The notes beneath the pieces are model-generated. The model saw only the letters and a list, made by a program, of their open reading frames with translations, was not told the DNA's origin and made no database searches. From Paraburkholderia sediminicola (lineage in GTDB: Bacteria; Pseudomonadota; Gammaproteobacteria; Burkholderiales; Burkholderiaceae), in the NCBI RefSeq assembly GCF_902859805.1, contig NZ_CADIKC010000007.1, positions 62,001 to 126,000 of the forward strand: a stretch of DNA of 64,000 nt, written 5' to 3'. Made by a program: the position numbers and the translations under genes. How positions within the stretch are numbered: the first letter of the stretch is position 1; each line of letters opens with the position of its first letter. Below are positions 61,194 through 64,000 of the stretch, one piece after another.

Positions 61194-62342
61194 CTAATGG
61201 CGATCAACCCACTTCAATCCGACCAGCCCGAGCACGAGATAAACAAGCCCAGGCGTAGCCGCAGTCAACGGCGCAGGCCACGTATTCAACGTGCCGATAT
61301 GCGAGAACAGCGTATTGAACAGCTGGAAACTCATCCCCAGCATGATCCCGCCGAAAACCTTCACACCCACCACGCCGGCACGCGTATGCAGATACGCAAA
61401 CGGCAGCGACAACACCAGCATCACGAACACCGCGAACGGATACAGCAGCTTGCGCCACAGCGCAATTTCATACCGCTGCGTGTCCTGATGATTCTCGGTC
61501 AAATGCTGGATGTAGCGGAACAGGTTGAACATCGACATCCGGTCCGGCGACACCAGCAGCACCGACAAAATCTGTGGCGTCAGTTCCGAACGCAGCGAAT
61601 ACTCCGGCAACGCCACCTGCTTTGCACGGTACACCGGATTCAACGCATCGGCCGGCGTGCCCGCGGGAGGGGGCACGTCGATCAGTTGCGTGTCCGTCAC
61701 ATCAGTCAGTTGCCAATGACCCGGCGGCTGATACGTGCCGCTCTTCGCAATCCGCACGTTCGAGAGACGGAACTGCGAATCGAATTCGTAAATGCGCACG
61801 TTGCTGATCGTCGCATCCGGCTTCAATTCGCCGACGTTGACGAAGCGCGTCACCTGCTCGCCGTCGGCGCGCGCCGTGAGCGTGTCCTTGACCCATACGC
61901 CCGACTCGAAGTTGCTCGAGACCGACGACCCCAGTGCCTCGAGCCTCACGCGCTCCGACAGCTGATCCGTGTACGGGCCAATCACTTCGCCGATCAGGTA
62001 AGTCAGGAACACCAGCGGAATGCCGATTTTCATGAGCGAGCGCAGCGCCTGATTGGTGGCGAGGCCGGACACGCGAAAAATCGTGTACTCGGAATTCGCC
62101 GCCATCTGCGCGAACACGTAGATCGCGCTGATCAACGCCGCAACCGGAATGATTTCGTAGAAGCGCGACGGCGTTTGCAACGCGACGCGCAGCACTGCGT
62201 ACTGGAACTTGTAGTTGCCGTGGCCGACGGAATTCAGTTCATTGATCAGGTCGAAGAAAAAGAACAGACCCGAAAACGCGAACAGAATAAAGACGAACGT
62301 GAGATAGATCTGACGCGCGAAGTACCTTTCATAGATGCGCAT
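61194..62342 (-). CDS. lptG: LPS export permease LptG
   Basis: A 382-residue YjgP/YjgQ-family protein starting RIYERYFARQIYLTFVFILF, with six membrane helices and a central periplasmic beta-jellyroll (about residues 100-290). It forms the LptB2FG transporter that extracts LPS from the inner membrane and passes it to LptC/LptA. It is encoded 3 bases after lptF; the order lptF-lptG is the usual one. Confidence 0.95.
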   Translation of the reverse strand: MRIYERYFARQIYLTFVFILFAFSGLFFFFDLINELNSVGHGNYKFQYAVLRVALQTPSRFYEIIPVAALISAIYVFAQMAANSEYTIFRVSGLATNQALRSLMKIGIPLVFLTYLIGEVIGPYTDQLSERVRLEALGSSVSSNFESGVWVKDTLTARADGEQVTRFVNVGELKPDATISNVRIYEFDSQFRLSNVRIAKSGTYQPPGHWQLTDVTDTQLIDVPPPAGTPADALNPVYRAKQVALPEYSLRSELTPQILSVLLVSPDRMSMFNLFRYIQHLTENHQDTQRYEIALWRKLLYPFAVFVMLVLSLPFAYLHTRAGVVGVKVFGGIMLGMSFQLFNTLFSHIGTLNTWPAPLTAATPGLVYLVLGLVGLKWVDRH

Positions 62343-62345
62343 CGG

Positions 62346-63443
62346 TCAGGCCCCCTGCGAACGGCTGAACATCGCCCGCGTGAATAGCGGCCGGTTGCGC
62401 ACGCGCAGCCAGAAGATGAACGCGACGATCAACGCCACAATAACGTGCAGGCCCACCAGTCCAACCGCGAACGACATCCGGCCTTGCTCGATCCATGCCT
62501 GCACGACGTTCAACAGATTGGAGTACGTCAGATAGATCAGGACGGCCATCACCAGATTGATCGTGCGGCTGCGTCGCGGATTCTGGTGCGCAAGCGGAAT
62601 CGCCAGCAGCATCAGGTTGATCGCGATCAGCGGCAGCCCCGCGCGCCAGGCAAATTCGGCGAGATTGTCGTCGGTCGGGTTACGCAGGAGCGTAAGCGTG
62701 GGCAAGCTGGTCGTGGTGGGCGTATTGACGACCGGCTGGCTCTGGATCTTCAGGCCGTAGCGTTCGAATTCCATGATGCGGAAATCGGGGTGGCCCGGTT
62801 CGCCGTCATAGCGGCGGCCGTTTTCCAGCACGACAAAGCGGTCGCCGTTCTTATGAGTTTCGGTGTGGCCGGTTTTCGACACGACCACGTTGACCTTACC
62901 GTTCTCCGTACTGGTCACGAAGACGTTCTCGACGCGCGCCTGGTCGGGCGACATCTTCTCGATGAAGAACACACGGTGGTTGGTGGTCGACTCGCGGAAT
63001 TGACCCGGCGCGAGCAGCGAGACTTCGTCGCGCTGCTGGAAACGCGCGCGCAGCAGCTTGTTCTGCTGGTTCGACCACGGCCAGCCTACGAACACGAAGA
63101 ACATGATGAGAATGATGATCGGCGTGGAAAAAATGGCGATCGGCTTGATGAATTGCGTCAGGCTGACACCGGAGGACAGCCATACGACCATCTCGGAGTC
63201 TTTGTACCAGCGTGTCAGGACGAACAGGATCGACACGAACAGGGTCGCGACGAGCATGATCGCCAGGTAGCCGATCACAGTCAGGCCGATCAGGACCAGC
63301 ACGTCGCGCGGGTCGATCTCGCCCGAGGCCGCGAGGCCGACGATGCGGATCATCATCGTCGTCAGCACGAGCGTGAGGAGAACCATGAACACGGCACCAG
63401 CCGTATACGCGAGTTCGCGCTGGAGGGAGCGTTCGAAGATCAT
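62346..63443 (-). CDS. lptF: LPS export permease LptF
   Basis: A 365-residue partner of LptG beginning MIFERSLQRELAYTAGAVFM, with the helix-rich segments VLIGLTVIGYLAIMLVATLF and ITLLRNPTDDNL-type sequence (LTLLRNPTDDNLAEFAWR) before the last helices. It has a periplasmic jellyroll like LptG. The gene is divergent from pepA across 137 bases, a layout seen widely in proteobacteria. Confidence 0.95.
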   Translation of the reverse strand: MIFERSLQRELAYTAGAVFMVLLTLVLTTMMIRIVGLAASGEIDPRDVLVLIGLTVIGYLAIMLVATLFVSILFVLTRWYKDSEMVVWLSSGVSLTQFIKPIAIFSTPIIILIMFFVFVGWPWSNQQNKLLRARFQQRDEVSLLAPGQFRESTTNHRVFFIEKMSPDQARVENVFVTSTENGKVNVVVSKTGHTETHKNGDRFVVLENGRRYDGEPGHPDFRIMEFERYGLKIQSQPVVNTPTTTSLPTLTLLRNPTDDNLAEFAWRAGLPLIAINLMLLAIPLAHQNPRRSRTINLVMAVLIYLTYSNLLNVVQAWIEQGRMSFAVGLVGLHVIVALIVAFIFWLRVRNRPLFTRAMFSRSQGA

Positions 63444-63580
63444 TATTGATGATGAGGTGGGGCGCTCTCAGTGACGAACGGATTGGTTCCCGTCACGCCT
63501 CCGGTGCAGCCGCCGCGGGAAAAATAGCGGATAATTGCGGCTTTCATCCTAAGCCCAGATTTTATCCGAGGACAAGCGCG

Positions 63581-64000
63581 ATGGACTTTAGCATAAAAGC
63601 CTGTGATTGGACCAAAGGCTCGTCAAACGGTTTCCTGACCGGGAAATCCGATTGCATCGTAATCGGCGTGTTCGAGTCGCAAACGCTCTCGGGCGCTGCG
63701 CTGGAGATCGACGCGGCCACCAAGGGCCTCCTGACCCGCGTCATCAAGGCCGGCGACATGGACGGCAAGGCCGGCACTACCCTGTTCCTGCACGAAGTCT
63801 CAGGCATCGGCGCTTCGCGCGTGCTGCTGGTCGGCCTCGGCAAGCAGGATGCTTTCAGTCAGAAAGCCTACGGCGAAGCCGTGCGGGCCGCCTGGCGCGC
63901 ATTGCTCGGCACCAAGATCGTCCAGGTCACCTTCACGCTCGCCCAGTTGCCGATCCTCGAGCGCTCGGCCGATTGGGGCGTGCGCGCCGCGATCCTCGCG
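63581..64000 (+). CDS. pepA: Leucyl aminopeptidase PepA, N-terminal part (cut by window edge)
   Basis: The first 140 codons of a gene running off the right edge. The sequence MDFSIKACDWTKGSSNGFLT, then CIVIGVFESQTLS and GKAGTTLFLHEVSGIGASRV, is the N-terminal macro-like domain of M17 leucyl aminopeptidases. The metal-binding catalytic domain lies beyond the window. ATG 63581 is the start; the divergent lptF neighbour supports the identification. Confidence 0.92.
   Translation, partial: MDFSIKACDWTKGSSNGFLTGKSDCIVIGVFESQTLSGAALEIDAATKGLLTRVIKAGDMDGKAGTTLFLHEVSGIGASRVLLVGLGKQDAFSQKAYGEAVRAAWRALLGTKIVQVTFTLAQLPILERSADWGVRAAILA

Overview
The window looks like a chromosomal segment of a Burkholderiaceae bacterium, most likely Paraburkholderia. 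The reasons are the high G+C content, Burkholderia-type gene neighbourhoods (urtABCDE plus ureDABCEFG; cysI-DUF934-cysH-cysD-cysN-cobA; waaC, a KdoO-type Kdo hydroxylase and waaA; lptF/lptG beside pepA) and the lineage-restricted DUF2844/DUF3443 families. No rRNA, tRNA, CRISPR array, transposase or integrase was seen. All calls come from reading the sequence; no database search was run.

Region 1 (1-24.2 kb) is cell-surface polysaccharide and LPS. Three glycosyltransferases run leftwards. They diverge from a SDR epimerase/reductase, a WecA/WbpL-type initiating sugar-phosphate transferase and a WbpM-type 4,6-dehydratase, a set that typically makes and loads the first amino-deoxysugar of an O-antigen. 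A second WecA-like transferase converges on wbpM across a strong terminator. After a chemoreceptor and an unassigned GT-C-like membrane protein comes a leftward cluster of flippase, GT2, GT4 and galE. Rightward core-LPS genes follow: a phosphomannomutase/phosphoglucomutase, heptosyltransferase waaC, a Kdo hydroxylase and Kdo transferase waaA.

Region 2 (24.2-36.9 kb) is one leftward nitrogen-acquisition block. A urea ABC importer (urtABCDE) feeds urease and its nickel chaperones (ureD, A, B, C, E, F, G), with an orphan amino-acid-type binding protein inserted between ureD and ureA. A very good sigma-54 promoter and a probable NtrC site precede urtA. A 53-residue relic of a class-III aminotransferase lies just beyond.

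Region 3 (37.3-42.7 kb) holds two tandem copies of a DUF2844-DUF3443 gene pair, one carrying a long Pro-Thr repeat, then a rhodanese and pcm. Region 4 (43.0-50.0 kb) is a LacI-controlled sugar operon: regulator with its own palindromic operator, ABC ATPase, permease, binding protein, TIM-barrel isomerase and Gfo/Idh/MocA oxidoreductase. Its substrate cannot be read from sequence.

Region 5 (50.1-64 kb) starts with a small conserved-looking protein and a Leu/Ile/Val-type binding protein. Assimilatory sulfate reduction follows (cysB diverging from cysI-DUF934-cysH-cysD-cysN-cobA), with a CbiX-type chelatase for siroheme across an inverted pair of roughly 200-bp REP-like repeats that bracket a small unknown gene. 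LptF/LptG (LPS export) and the start of pepA end the window.

The most unusual items are the five-copy repeat domain fused to the first glycosyltransferase, the REP-flanked unknown module at 59-60.8 kb, the duplicated DUF2844/DUF3443 operon with matching RBS-blocking hairpins, and the uncharacterised sugar operon. None can be claimed as a proven new system from sequence alone.
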